A stretch of 64,000 bases of DNA from Teretinema zuelzerae (GCF_021021555.1 NZ_JAINWA010000003.1:496001-560000); one strand, 5' to 3'. Numbered from the stretch's first letter, positions 24,439 to 33,550 are shown. Notes: generated by a model not told the origin, from the sequence alone. Made by a program: numbers and translations.

Positions 24439-25638
24439 ATGGCCAAGATTGCGATGAAAAATGCTATCGCCGAACTTGACGGCGACGAAATGACCCGCGT
24501 CCTGTGGGGCGTCATAAAAGAAAAGCTGATACTGCCTTTTGTCGATCTTAAGGCGGAGTACTTCGATCTCGGCCTGAAGGCCAGGGACGATTCCGACGAC
24601 CGCATCACCTACGAATCCGCGGAGGCCATCAAACGGCTCGGAGTCGGCGTCAAATGCGCTACCATCACCTCGAACGCCGCGCGCGTGGAAGAATACAACC
24701 TCAAACAGCTTACCCCCAGCCCGAACGGAATCATCCGGGCTGAACTTGACGGCACCGTATTCCGCAAGCCCATCCTGGCCGCAAACATCAAGGGAACCGT
24801 TAGCTGCTGGCAAAAGCCGCTCGTACTCGGCCGCCACGCCTACGGCGACGTCTATAAAAACTGCGAAATGTCCGTCGACGGCCCGGGAAGGGCAGAACTC
24901 GTGTTCACCGCGCCCGACGGCACGGTAACCCGGAAAACCATCATGGAAATGAAGGGGCCGGGAGTGCTTCAGGGCATGCACAACCTCGACTCCTCGATAG
25001 AAAGCTTCGCGCGGGCGTGCTTTTTCTACGGGCTTTCCGAAAAGATCGACGTCTGGTTCGCGACGAAGGACACTATTTCCAAAACCTACGACGGCAGATT
25101 CAAGGAAATTTTCCAGAAAATCTACGACGCTGAATTCAAAGCCCGCTTCGAGGCCGCCGGAATCGAGTACTTCTACACCCTCATCGACGACGCCGTCGCC
25201 CGCGTCATGCAGTCGAAGGGCGGCTTCCTGTGGGCCTGCAAGAACTACGACGGAGACGTCATGAGCGACATGGTCGCCTCCGCCTCGGGCTCTCTGGCGA
25301 TGATGACGAGCGTCCTGGTCTCGCCCGACGGAAAGTTCGAATACGAGGCGGCTCACGGCACTGTTCAGAGGCATTACTATAAATATCTCAAGGGCGAAAA
25401 AACCTCGACGAACCCGGTCGCCCTCATATTCGCCTGGACCGGAGCGCTCGCGAAGCGCGCAGAGCTCGACGGCACCGCAGACCTCGCCGATTTCGCCGCG
25501 CGACTCGAGAAAGCGACCCTCGGATGCATCGAAGACGGAATCATGACCGGCGACCTCGCGAAGATCGCCTCTCCGGCTGCAACGGAAGTGCTGGATAGCT
25601 GGCAGTTCATCGACCGCATCGCTGATCGCCTGAAGTAA
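24439..25638 (+). CDS. icd: NADP-dependent isocitrate dehydrogenase
   Basis: A 399-residue protein of the eukaryote-like dimeric IDH class (about 400 residues), not the E. coli type. It starts MAKIAMKNAIAELDGDEMTR, continues WGVIKEKLILPFVDL, and has TSNAARVEEYNLKQ, ANIKGTVSCWQKPLVLGRHA, LIDDAVARVMQSKGGFLWA and the nucleotide-binding AAHGTVQRHYYKYLKGEKTS. It converts isocitrate to 2-oxoglutarate with NADPH formation, supplying glutamate carbon. Two ATGs are tandem (24436, 24439). The second gives a 7-nt spacing from AAGGA. Upstream in-frame codons lie in the leader. Confidence 0.93.
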   Translation: MAKIAMKNAIAELDGDEMTRVLWGVIKEKLILPFVDLKAEYFDLGLKARDDSDDRITYESAEAIKRLGVGVKCATITSNAARVEEYNLKQLTPSPNGIIRAELDGTVFRKPILAANIKGTVSCWQKPLVLGRHAYGDVYKNCEMSVDGPGRAELVFTAPDGTVTRKTIMEMKGPGVLQGMHNLDSSIESFARACFFYGLSEKIDVWFATKDTISKTYDGRFKEIFQKIYDAEFKARFEAAGIEYFYTLIDDAVARVMQSKGGFLWACKNYDGDVMSDMVASASGSLAMMTSVLVSPDGKFEYEAAHGTVQRHYYKYLKGEKTSTNPVALIFAWTGALAKRAELDGTADLADFAARLEKATLGCIEDGIMTGDLAKIASPAATEVLDSWQFIDRIADRLK

Positions 25639-25656
25639 CAGGAGTTTCCGGCCGCC

Positions 25657-27348
25657 CTATTCTATCTCGATATCAGGGCCTTCGGGCCCCGGAAACACGG
25701 TAACCTCGCAGGCTTCCATGCACACATTCTCGAGGAAAAACTCAAGATCCATCGCGTCGCCTGAAAACAGATCCTCCGGATGCCAGGAAAGCTGCAGGCG
25801 CGAGGTTTCGCCTTCCGCTAACGCCCGGGTCCAGGCGCCGTTGAGGGCTACAATGTCCGCCATGAGATTCTCCAGCGACCCCTTCCCTTTTTCCCTCAGC
25901 TTCGTTCGGCAGAATTCGATTTGCATCGCTTGGGCCTCCGCATGAGAGTATTCGCGGCTTCCGTCGTCGCCCGAGGACGCAAGATAGGCGCTGAAGTCCT
26001 GGAAGAACTGGGAGGGTTTGAGCTTCAATACGCGGAGAAGGGATAAAAACCAGGTGACGGCGCGGCCCTGCGAGTAAAAAACGTCGCAAGCGCGGGCGAG
26101 AGAAGCGGCCTTCGCAAGATCCTGAGGCGCGCATTTCGACGTGGATTCGACCGAATACGGCGGATCCTTTTGAAAAACCAGGCCGAGGGCGGAAGCGTCG
26201 TCGTATAGCGCGGTTCCGGGAAGAACGGAAAGCCTGAAAATTTCCAGATTGTTGGGATACAGGGATATTGCGTAATCGAGCGAGGTGCGGAACGAGGAAA
26301 GAGTGTCGCCGGGGAGGCCGTACATAAGATCAAGGCCGAAGACAACGCCCGAGTCGTTGAGCATCGCTATGCGGCGGGAAAAGGTCTTGAGATCAGAAGG
26401 GCGGTTCACCGCCTTCAAAACATCGGGATTCGAGCTCTGAAGACCGATTTGCAGGGAACAGGGAATACGAGAAAAGGCGTTCACCAGATCTTTGTCGAGG
26501 AGCTCCGCGCGCACCTCGAAATGGAAATGAATCCCGCTTGTCTTTTTTTCGATCAAATCCAGCAATTTGAGCGCGCGGTCCCGCGAAGCGTTGTAGGTGG
26601 GGTCGAGCACGAACACCCGTTCGACTCCGTTTTTCGTAAAATGCTCGAGTTCCTTTTCCAGCCGCTCCAGAAGAAAGGCCCGGATGCGCTTTTCTCCGCG
26701 GGACTCGTAGCAGTACGAGCAGGAATACGGACAGCCGCGGGCGAGCTCCCAGAGAGCGCCTCGATGCGCGGAAAAGCCTTCGCAGGCGGAAAGGGTTCCG
26801 TCGAGCCAGGGAGAAGAAAGCTTCGCGGGATCCGTTGCGACGCAGCGGTTAGGCGCGAGGACGGACTCGGAAACGGATTCGCTTTTTCTCCAGGCGGTTA
26901 ACAGGGCGACCGCCGAGGACTCGCCTTCTCCCGAAAGAAGATAGCGGAAGGGATGCTTGAGCGAGGCGACAATTCCCGAAGTCACCTCCGGACCGCCGGC
27001 GAACAGCAGAATGTCGGGACGGAGGGAGGAAAGCGCGCGAGCGGCCGCTTCAAGGGCGGGCCGGCTCCACACATAGAGGGAAAAGCCGACTGCCGCGGGA
27101 GTACCGTCGTTCGGCAGGAGGGAAGCTAAGGATTCCGCGATGAGAGCGCCCTGCTCTGCGGCGGTTTTACCTGCCAACTGAGGGCTTTCCATGCAGAAAT
27201 CGCTCAGAACTGGATGAACGCAACCGGATAAAAAGGTGTCGGCCTTTACGGCGGAAGCGATGCAGGCGGCTCCCAGGGGGAGCGCCTGAAACGAAGATTG
27301 GACTTGCAGCGAGACAAAGGCCGCGACTGCTTTCGGGGTTGCATTCAT
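25657..27348 (-). CDS. Radical SAM protein with B12-binding-type N-terminal domain
   Basis: A 563-residue protein. The N-terminal 150 residues resemble a B12-binding Rossmann domain (PLGAACIASAV; LLFAGGPEV; YLLSGEGESS). The radical SAM core starts with ELARGCPYSCSYCYESRGEKRI (CX3CX2C about 212-219) and has HFEVRAELLD, LQIGLQSSN and FGLDLMYGLPGDT. The C-terminal about 170 residues are a DUF4080-like helical region. The canonical DxHxxG cobalamin motif is not seen, so B12 binding is doubtful. The substrate is unknown. The ATG lacks a Shine-Dalgarno site; a TAGACT box ends 6 nt upstream, so the mRNA is probably leaderless. Confidence 0.85.
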   Translation of the reverse strand: MNATPKAVAAFVSLQVQSSFQALPLGAACIASAVKADTFLSGCVHPVLSDFCMESPQLAGKTAAEQGALIAESLASLLPNDGTPAAVGFSLYVWSRPALEAAARALSSLRPDILLFAGGPEVTSGIVASLKHPFRYLLSGEGESSAVALLTAWRKSESVSESVLAPNRCVATDPAKLSSPWLDGTLSACEGFSAHRGALWELARGCPYSCSYCYESRGEKRIRAFLLERLEKELEHFTKNGVERVFVLDPTYNASRDRALKLLDLIEKKTSGIHFHFEVRAELLDKDLVNAFSRIPCSLQIGLQSSNPDVLKAVNRPSDLKTFSRRIAMLNDSGVVFGLDLMYGLPGDTLSSFRTSLDYAISLYPNNLEIFRLSVLPGTALYDDASALGLVFQKDPPYSVESTSKCAPQDLAKAASLARACDVFYSQGRAVTWFLSLLRVLKLKPSQFFQDFSAYLASSGDDGSREYSHAEAQAMQIEFCRTKLREKGKGSLENLMADIVALNGAWTRALAEGETSRLQLSWHPEDLFSGDAMDLEFFLENVCMEACEVTVFPGPEGPDIEIE

Positions 27349-27354
27349 GGCCTG

Positions 27355-27383
27355 AGTCTACACCGGAAGAGAGCGTTTGGAAA
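27355..27383 (-). promoter_or_regulatory. Promoter of the radical SAM gene, leaderless layout
   Basis: -35-like TTTCCA (27378-27383), 17-nt spacer, -10 TAGACT (27355-27360), 6 nt to the ATG. No ribosome-binding site. Confidence 0.5.
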
Positions 27384-27386
27384 AGA

Positions 27387-28424
27387 TCACAACAGGGGGA
27401 TGCCCGCCTGAGCGCAGGAGTCCTTCATCTTGTCCGGCCATACGGAAACCTGGGTTTCTCCGATATGGGCCTTCCTGAGGAAGAACATGCACAGCCTCGA
27501 CTGCCCGATGCCGCCGCCGATGGTGAGAGTCAAACCGCCGGACAGAAGGGTTTTATGGAACCACAGCTCGGCGCGTTCAGGGCAGCCGCGGTATTCAAGC
27601 TGTTCCTTGAGCGTTTCGGGGCTTACCCGGATGCCCATCGAAGACAGCTCCAGCGCCTGTCCGTGGACCTTGTTCCATACCAGCAGGTCGCCGTTCAAAC
27701 CGCGATTGCCGTTCCCGGTCTCGGTAATCCAGTCGTCGTAGTCGGGAGCGCGTCCGTCGTGGAGGCTGCCGTCCGCCAAAGCGTGTCCGATGCCGATGAT
27801 GAAAACGGCCCCGTGCTTGCGGCAGATTTCCGTTTCCCGTTCCTTCGCCGTCATTCCCGGATACATCGCGAAAAGATCCTCGGCGTGGATGAAGGTTATT
27901 TCCTCCGGCAGCTCGGGCGCGATGCCCGAATAGTTATCGTAAATAAAGAACTCGGTCCGTTTGAGACAGCGGTATATTTTCCGTACGACGTCGCGAAGGA
28001 AATCGATGGTACGATCGGTTTCGTTCAAGGCCATCTCCCAGTCCCATTGATCGACATAGAGCGAATGGATGTTGTCCAGCTCCTCGTCGGCCCGGATGGC
28101 GTTCATGTCGGTGTATATGCCGAAGCCGCGCGGCAGGCCCATTTCGGTGACCTTCACCCGCTTCCACTTCGCCAGCGAGTGGACGATCTCCAATTCCTGT
28201 TCGTTCATATCCTTGACGGGAAAATGAACCGGTCGCTCCACGCCGTTCAGGTCGTCGTTCAAACCCTTGCCCTTCGGCACGAATAAAGGGGCGGTCACTC
28301 GGGTGAGATTCAATTCGGTCGACAACGCAAGCTGGAAAAAATCCTTGATCCTGACGATGGCCTGCTCGGTTTCCTTGACGGAAAGAAGGGGTCGATACCC
28401 GGCGGGAACAAACAATTGCGACAT
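27387..28424 (-). CDS. asnA: Aspartate-ammonia ligase (ammonia-dependent asparagine synthetase)
   Basis: About 345 residues. It makes asparagine from aspartate, ammonia and ATP and is related to class II aminoacyl-tRNA synthetases. Motifs: TRVTAPLFVPKGKGLNDDLNG, VEVVHSL-like EIVHSLAKWKR, GIYTDMNAIRADE, LYVDQWDWE and the C-terminal GGGIGQSRLCMFFL, the class II motif 3 region. The ATG at 28424 follows GAGGTG at about 6 nt. The extension to 28505 is rejected because it crosses the divergent promoter region. It is divergent from the acyltransferase gene. Confidence 0.94.
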   Translation of the reverse strand: MSQLFVPAGYRPLLSVKETEQAIVRIKDFFQLALSTELNLTRVTAPLFVPKGKGLNDDLNGVERPVHFPVKDMNEQELEIVHSLAKWKRVKVTEMGLPRGFGIYTDMNAIRADEELDNIHSLYVDQWDWEMALNETDRTIDFLRDVVRKIYRCLKRTEFFIYDNYSGIAPELPEEITFIHAEDLFAMYPGMTAKERETEICRKHGAVFIIGIGHALADGSLHDGRAPDYDDWITETGNGNRGLNGDLLVWNKVHGQALELSSMGIRVSPETLKEQLEYRGCPERAELWFHKTLLSGGLTLTIGGGIGQSRLCMFFLRKAHIGETQVSVWPDKMKDSCAQAGIPLL

Positions 28425-28498
28425 ACAATACACCTCGATAAGAAATTGGATACAGAGCTGGTATTCTACCGCACAGATTCGGGCTGAGTCCAGTGATC

Positions 28499-28527
28499 TT
28501 GCCAATTTTCACGGCTGCCTTTACACT
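28499..28527 (+). promoter_or_regulatory. Promoter of the acyltransferase gene, leaderless layout
   Basis: -35 TTGCCA (28499-28504), 17-nt spacer, -10 TACACT (28522-28527), then 7 nt to the ATG at 28535. Almost the same boxes as the icd promoter, but without a leader. Confidence 0.65.
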
Positions 28528-28534
28528 GGATTCT

Positions 28535-29872
28535 ATGTACACACCACAGATTGACCCGTTTGCAACCCTTGATCTGCCGGAGACCCATCTCAACCTGCCG
28601 GTAATATCCTTTTTCAGAAACATAGTCACCCCCTACGCGCGTTCGCTGAAATTCAACGAACCGGAAATACTCCATCCCGAACGCCTCCTTTCCGCATGGA
28701 AAGACTTTTCCGATAAAAAAACGCGGCTCATACTCGGATTTCGCCACGCCTACGGTGATGATCCGCAGATGATGGTATACACTATCCACCATGTTCTTCC
28801 GAAGCTCGGGCGGAAAAACCGCGCCCGACTGCCGCGCCTGACGCACGCGCATTTTATTTACGGGTCGGAGGTTCCGCTCTGGTCGGGGCCCTTCGTACGC
28901 TGGCTGCTTCCGCGGGCGGGAGCCGTGCCCGTGGGGCACGTCCACATGGACTCCAAGGGCATGACCCGCATTCGCAAGATGATCAGCGGAGCCGACTTTC
29001 CGATCGCGCTCGCACCCGAGGGCCATGTGACTTACGCGAGCAAACGGGTGCTCGAACTGGAAACAGGAACCGCGCGGTTCGGCTTCTGGGCTATGGAGGA
29101 TTTGGAAAAGCAGGGAAGAACGGAAGAGGTATGCATTCTTCCGGTATCGACGCACTACCGCTACGCCGATTCCAGCAGGAAAATTCTGTCGCGCTATATC
29201 GCCGAAATGGAGAAAATCTGCGGCCTCCCGTGCCGAAGCCGGGATCGCGAACCAGCTTCGCTCGCAGAACGGCTGAGCGGCCTGGGAAGCGCGATCGAAA
29301 CAAGGCTTCGCTCATGGTACGGCAAGACGGCGCCTCTGCCGGAAGGCGCCGAGCAGAAGGATCTCAGGGACGCGGCGCTCGCTCAGGCTGAGCATATTCT
29401 GAGAATCGAAAGTCCGCAGGGCGAGCGCGCGATGGCGAGGCTGTACCGCATACGGGCGAAGGCATGGGACGGCATATTCCGCGAAGACCTGGACGGAATG
29501 GACGGCCTTCAAAGGGAACTGGCGAGGCGAACCTGCGGCGAAGCATGGTTCGCCATGCGGCACATGGAGCTCGCCGAACTCCTTGAATACGTGCCGCTTT
29601 CCGGAGTAAGCCCGGAGGCGCCGCTCGAAGACCTGTGGGAGACCGCTGACAACTTCCGGGACTACCTCGAGCGGATCAAGGGCGGAACCCTCCGCAACCG
29701 GGCGCCTCGGGCCATGAGAACTCCGGTCATCGTTCCGGGAGAGCCCATCCGCATCAACGACTGGGCAGAACTCTACGCAAGGGATAAAAAAGCGGCGCTT
29801 CAGGCCGTGACCGATAGAATAAAAGAAGAGTATGAAAAATGCATAAAGGAGTACCTGCATGAGTTCGGCTAA
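28535..29872 (+). CDS. PlsC-like acyltransferase domain protein
   Basis: About 445 residues from MYTPQIDPFATLDLPETH. The acyltransferase core has an HX4D-type catalytic motif in GFRHAYGDDP (about 72-77), FIYGSEVPLW, and APEGHVTYAS in place of the usual FPEGTR block. The C-terminal half (about 230-445) is helical, charged and not assigned. The family acylates lysophosphatidate or related lipids at the inner membrane, but the divergent blocks make the acceptor uncertain. The start at 28535 has a promoter ending 7 nt upstream and no Shine-Dalgarno site. It overlaps the following symporter gene by 14 nt, so the two form an operon. Confidence 0.75.
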   Translation: MYTPQIDPFATLDLPETHLNLPVISFFRNIVTPYARSLKFNEPEILHPERLLSAWKDFSDKKTRLILGFRHAYGDDPQMMVYTIHHVLPKLGRKNRARLPRLTHAHFIYGSEVPLWSGPFVRWLLPRAGAVPVGHVHMDSKGMTRIRKMISGADFPIALAPEGHVTYASKRVLELETGTARFGFWAMEDLEKQGRTEEVCILPVSTHYRYADSSRKILSRYIAEMEKICGLPCRSRDREPASLAERLSGLGSAIETRLRSWYGKTAPLPEGAEQKDLRDAALAQAEHILRIESPQGERAMARLYRIRAKAWDGIFREDLDGMDGLQRELARRTCGEAWFAMRHMELAELLEYVPLSGVSPEAPLEDLWETADNFRDYLERIKGGTLRNRAPRAMRTPVIVPGEPIRINDWAELYARDKKAALQAVTDRIKEEYEKCIKEYLHEFG

Positions 29873-31193
29873 ATTATCATTGCGAGTAAAGGCCGGTTTC
29901 GGCATCGCGGATCTGGGGGGAAACCTCTTTTTTACCGCGATGGGCTTCTGGGCCCTGAATTACCTGACCGACACGGTCGCCCTTCCGGCCGCCGCCGCGG
30001 GCTTCGCCATCATGATCGGAAAATTCTGGGACGCCGTTACCGACCCGCTCGTCGGCTTTCTTTCCGACCGCACTAAAAGCAAAATGGGAAGACGGCGGCC
30101 GTGGATACTCTTCGGTTCGATACCGATGGCCCTGTCCATGTGGTACTTTTTCACCAAGCCCGGCGTCTCCGGCGCGACGGAGCTCACCGTCTGGGCCACC
30201 TTCGCCCTCTGCCTCCTGAACACAGCCTACACCCTGGTGAACATCCCCTACTCCGCCCTTACCCCCGAACTGACCGACGATTACCACGAGCGCACCAGCC
30301 TCAACGGCTTCCGCTTCGGCTTCGCGGTCGTCGGAACGATACTCGGCGCGGCCATCGTGCTGCCGATAGTAAACGCGCTGCCGGACAAGGCTTCGGGGTT
30401 CTCTGCCGCGGGAGCCGTGATGGGTTTCATCATGCTCGCGACCGCCCTCGTCACCTTCTTTTCGGTAAAAGAGCCGTCGCACGAAACGCGCGAAATTCCG
30501 GCTCAGGGTTTTCTGAAAACCTACCTGGAAGTATTCAGGAACAAGGCCTTCGTCGTTCTCATCCTCGCTTACGCCTGCAACATCATCGCGATCAACTTCC
30601 TGCAGGGAATTCTGGTGTATTACTTCAAGTACGTGTACCTGGCGGAATCCAGGACGACCGCGGCGATGGTGATACTGCTGGTGATTGCCATGTTTTTCAT
30701 CCCGGTTTCGGTACCGGTCTCGAAGCGCATCGGTAAAAAGCTTACCTACCAGATCGGCCTTGCCGCGCTCGCGGCTACCTGCATGATCCTCTTTTTCGCC
30801 GGCCACATTCTCGGCATGAATTTCTTCATCGCCATGATGGGACTCGCGGGAGTCGGGCTCGGGCTCACCTACGTCGCGCCCTGGGCCATGGTGCCGGACG
30901 CGATCGAATGGGACGCGGTCAATACCGGAAGCCGGAAAGAGGGTTCGTACTACGGAATGTGGACCTTTCTTTCTAAATGCGGCCAGGCTATTTCCATCGG
31001 AGCTTCCGGCCTTATTCTCGGGCTGAGCGGCTACGCCGCCGAAACAACGCTCGGACCGAAGGCCATCTTCGCGATACGGCTGATCCTCGGCCCGGTTCCC
31101 GCGGCGGTATTCATCGGAGCGATCCTCATTCTTTCCGCTTACCCGATCACCGAGAAAATCTATAATGAAATGATGAAAAAACGCTCGTCCTAG
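29859..31193 (+). CDS. GPH-family (glycoside-pentoside-hexuronide) cation symporter
   Basis: A 444-residue protein with about 12 membrane segments. Signature blocks: FGIADLGGNLFFTAMGFWALNYLTD, WDAVTDPLVGFLSDRT, SKMGRRRPWILFG, and NIPYSALTPELTDDYHERT. These are typical of MelB/GPH transporters, which carry sugars or glycosides with Na+ or H+. The substrate cannot be told. The ATG follows AAGGAG at 7 nt and lies inside the end of the acyltransferase gene. The stop overlaps that of the convergent amrS by 4 bp. Confidence 0.9.
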   Translation: MSSAKLSLRVKAGFGIADLGGNLFFTAMGFWALNYLTDTVALPAAAAGFAIMIGKFWDAVTDPLVGFLSDRTKSKMGRRRPWILFGSIPMALSMWYFFTKPGVSGATELTVWATFALCLLNTAYTLVNIPYSALTPELTDDYHERTSLNGFRFGFAVVGTILGAAIVLPIVNALPDKASGFSAAGAVMGFIMLATALVTFFSVKEPSHETREIPAQGFLKTYLEVFRNKAFVVLILAYACNIIAINFLQGILVYYFKYVYLAESRTTAAMVILLVIAMFFIPVSVPVSKRIGKKLTYQIGLAALAATCMILFFAGHILGMNFFIAMMGLAGVGLGLTYVAPWAMVPDAIEWDAVNTGSRKEGSYYGMWTFLSKCGQAISIGASGLILGLSGYAAETTLGPKAIFAIRLILGPVPAAVFIGAILILSAYPITEKIYNEMMKKRSS

Positions 31194-32116
31194 ATGTTTC
31201 CGCAGTATACGTAGCGCAGGTTCTCGCGGGCAATGTCCGCGAGAGCCATCAGAGCTGGAGCCTCTATGCTTCCCGGAGCGGCCATCTTCCAATCCGGATG
31301 ATGGCGGTTGAGATGGAGAGGTATGCCGCTCCCGAGAGAGGCGACCCAGGCCGAAAGCGCGCGTATCTCCTCGGGATCCGAGTTGTGTCCGGGGATAACC
31401 AGGGTCGTCAGCTCCAGATGGCAGCGCGGAGACGAACGGGCGACCGCTTCGATGGTCTTTTTCACCGGAGACAGCGCTCCCCGGCATATAAACCGATAAA
31501 ACGAATCGGAAAAAGCCTTGAGATCGATATTCATCGCGTCTACCAGGGGAAGAATTTCGGCAAGCGGCTCCGGATTTATGTAGCCGTTCGTCACGAGAAC
31601 AACCTGAAGCCCCTTTTCGCGGGCTAACACCGCCGAATCCCTGACATATTCGAAATTGACGACCGGCTCGTTATACGTGAAGGCAAGCCCGATGTTTCCC
31701 CGGGATTGAAGCGCGAGAGCCTCGGAAACTAGATCGCCGGGACTGAGCCTCGTCGACCCGGGAATGATCGGAGCAGCGAATCCTTCATCTTCCTGAGCCT
31801 CTATCCAATCCCGCGAAATCGCGTGATTCTGGCAAAAACGGCACTCAAGATTGCATCCCCACGAGCCTGCCGAAAGTATTTTCGATCCCGGGTAGAACCG
31901 GGCCAACGGCTTCTTTTCTATAGGATCGAGGGCGAGCGCCGATACGCGGCCGTAGCCGAGCGGCTCCAAATCCCCCGACCGGTTGAAGCGCACGCCGCAG
32001 AACCCGGCCGAACCGGGAGGAATCCTGCAGCGGCGCGGACACAGAGAGCATTCCACGGTACCGTCCGGAAGGGTTTCCTGCCAGGAGCAGGATCGATGCG
32101 CGCTGTCGCCGTTCAT
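31190..32116 (-). CDS. amrS: AmmeMemoRadiSam-system radical SAM enzyme
   Basis: A 308-residue PflA-like radical SAM protein. An N-terminal Cys-rich segment (ECSLCPRRCRIPPGSAGFCG) precedes the cluster motif GCNLECRFCQNHAISR (CX3CX2C). LAFTYNEPVVNFEYV, VTNGYINPEPL and NIDLKAFSDSFYR are the typical AmrS blocks. The substrate of this conserved system is unknown. The ATG overlaps the stop of the preceding MEMO/AMMECR1 fusion (TGATG), so the two proteins are translationally coupled. Confidence 0.93.
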   Translation of the reverse strand: MNGDSAHRSCSWQETLPDGTVECSLCPRRCRIPPGSAGFCGVRFNRSGDLEPLGYGRVSALALDPIEKKPLARFYPGSKILSAGSWGCNLECRFCQNHAISRDWIEAQEDEGFAAPIIPGSTRLSPGDLVSEALALQSRGNIGLAFTYNEPVVNFEYVRDSAVLAREKGLQVVLVTNGYINPEPLAEILPLVDAMNIDLKAFSDSFYRFICRGALSPVKKTIEAVARSSPRCHLELTTLVIPGHNSDPEEIRALSAWVASLGSGIPLHLNRHHPDWKMAAPGSIEAPALMALADIARENLRYVYCGNI

Positions 32117-33519
32117 CAGCGATGCCTCTCAACGGTGAAGCGCTCCATATCGAAGTGCTCGTCCGGCCCGATTCCCGCCTTCCGGCACGCGATCGCCAGC
32201 TGTTCCTCGACTGTGTCGACTCCTTCGAGATCGGGGAGCAGAAGACCGCGTTTATAGCCTGAAGACACGATTACTCCGTAGCGGGACGGATCGAGCTGAG
32301 AACGCGAAGCGATTTTTTCGGGTTCGGACAGAATATCTACGCTGATTTCCAGCTCGGCAAGCTCTTCCGGCCGCACTGGATCGAAGCGGGGATCCTCCGA
32401 GCACGCGGAGACCGCGTTTCGCATTATTTCGGATTGAAGGGTCTCGCGTACGGGCGAAATAGTGCCGATGCAGCCGCGCAGGGCTCCGTCTTTTTTCAGC
32501 GACACGAAGCAGCCGGCCCGCGCCGGAAATTCTCTCTTCTCAAGTTTCAGAAAGGCCGAGGGGTCGGGGCAATTCCCCGTGCGCACAAAGGATTCTATGG
32601 TCGTCCGGGCAATGCGGACAGGATCCGAACAGCTTGCTGAAGACAGGCAAATCCCGGCTACGGCATAGCCGATGCCGAAGGGCGCTTCGTAGGATGACAG
32701 CGTCGAGCGCAGGCCTTGAGGGAGCGAATCGGAGGGCGAAAGTCCGTTGTCGGCATAGAGGGCTCCGAGAGCCGTGAGAAGGGAATCAAGCCCGCATTCG
32801 GCCGCCGCTTCCCGGAAAGACGAGGGGAGATCAAGAAGCCGGGAAAAGTCGCCCGACTCGAAGGCGCCGGTTACGAGCCGGTCGAATTGCTCGCCTTCGG
32901 CTGCCATGCCGTACGGGCTTTCCGCGGAAACCTTGTGCGAAAGATCGCCGCTCGCTATGACGCATACCCGCCTTCCGGCCGAACGGGCGGCGGCCGCGAG
33001 AGCGCTTCCGGCCTTCCAAACCTGCCGGGGCGTGCCGAAGGCCGGAGCGATCGCGACAAGGGCGGCCGAGGGGCAGGCCTTCCTGAGCCAGTACAGCGGA
33101 ACCAGAACTCCGTGATCGAGAGACGCCCCTCCGTCTATCCGGTCCATCAATTCCTGCCCGGGCCAGCCGGAGGCGATGCCGAGCGACCGGAATTCCCCGA
33201 CGCACTCGCGAAGATACTCGGTGTCCTGAAACGCCGAAAGAGCGAGCGCGGGAGCGCCGAAGCGCTCGAAGGTGCCCGAAAGGATCCTGTTGTCGTAGGC
33301 GAAAATCCAGTCGGAAAACCGGGGAGCGTGCGGGGAAATAATGACGATCGTTTCAGTATCAAGAGATGCCGCAATGCCCGCCGCCTTGCGGCATGCGTCG
33401 ATGGTCGCCCGGGCCGCTTCTTCCCGGCCGTTGCCGATCTCCCGCAGGATCACCGGAGGATGAGGGAAGAGAAATACTGCGCTTATGCGGCCGTTACGGT
33501 CGTCGACACGATCTTTCAT
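32116..33519 (-). CDS. MEMO-like/AMMECR1 fusion protein of the AmmeMemoRadiSam system
   Basis: A 467-residue fusion. The N-terminal about 285 residues are class III extradiol-dioxygenase/MEMO-like: FLFPHPPVILREIG, IIISPHAPRFSDW, LDHGVLVPLYWL and VIASGDLSHK carry the His-rich site. The C-terminal about 170 residues are AMMECR1: GCFVSLKKDGALRGCIGTI with the hallmark LRGCIG, then FDPVRPEELAELEISVDIL and QLDPSRYGVIV. Its neighbour supplies the radical SAM partner. The ATG has TATACT 6 nt upstream and no Shine-Dalgarno site, so the operon is probably transcribed as a leaderless mRNA. Confidence 0.9.
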   Translation of the reverse strand: MKDRVDDRNGRISAVFLFPHPPVILREIGNGREEAARATIDACRKAAGIAASLDTETIVIISPHAPRFSDWIFAYDNRILSGTFERFGAPALALSAFQDTEYLRECVGEFRSLGIASGWPGQELMDRIDGGASLDHGVLVPLYWLRKACPSAALVAIAPAFGTPRQVWKAGSALAAAARSAGRRVCVIASGDLSHKVSAESPYGMAAEGEQFDRLVTGAFESGDFSRLLDLPSSFREAAAECGLDSLLTALGALYADNGLSPSDSLPQGLRSTLSSYEAPFGIGYAVAGICLSSASCSDPVRIARTTIESFVRTGNCPDPSAFLKLEKREFPARAGCFVSLKKDGALRGCIGTISPVRETLQSEIMRNAVSACSEDPRFDPVRPEELAELEISVDILSEPEKIASRSQLDPSRYGVIVSSGYKRGLLLPDLEGVDTVEEQLAIACRKAGIGPDEHFDMERFTVERHR

Positions 33520-33525
33520 ATCTCA

Positions 33526-33531
33526 AGTATA
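33526..33531 (-). promoter_or_regulatory. -10 box TATACT 6 nt before the MEMO/AMMECR1 gene
   Basis: Read on the minus strand. TTGTCA lies 20 nt upstream, which is too far for a standard -35. The 66-bp gap to the divergent GGDEF gene holds both promoters. Confidence 0.5.
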
Positions 33532-33550
33532 TGATACCGACAGAAAAAAA

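Noticed and set aside
25657-27348. Cobalamin-dependent radical SAM methyltransferase
   Set aside because: The N-terminal domain looks Rossmann-like, but the DxHxxG cobalamin motif is not visible.
29877-31487. A 536-codon open frame antisense to the GPH symporter
   Set aside because: Arg/Gly/Asp-rich translation with no motif, the usual shadow of a GC-rich gene; the plus strand encodes a clear 12-segment transporter.
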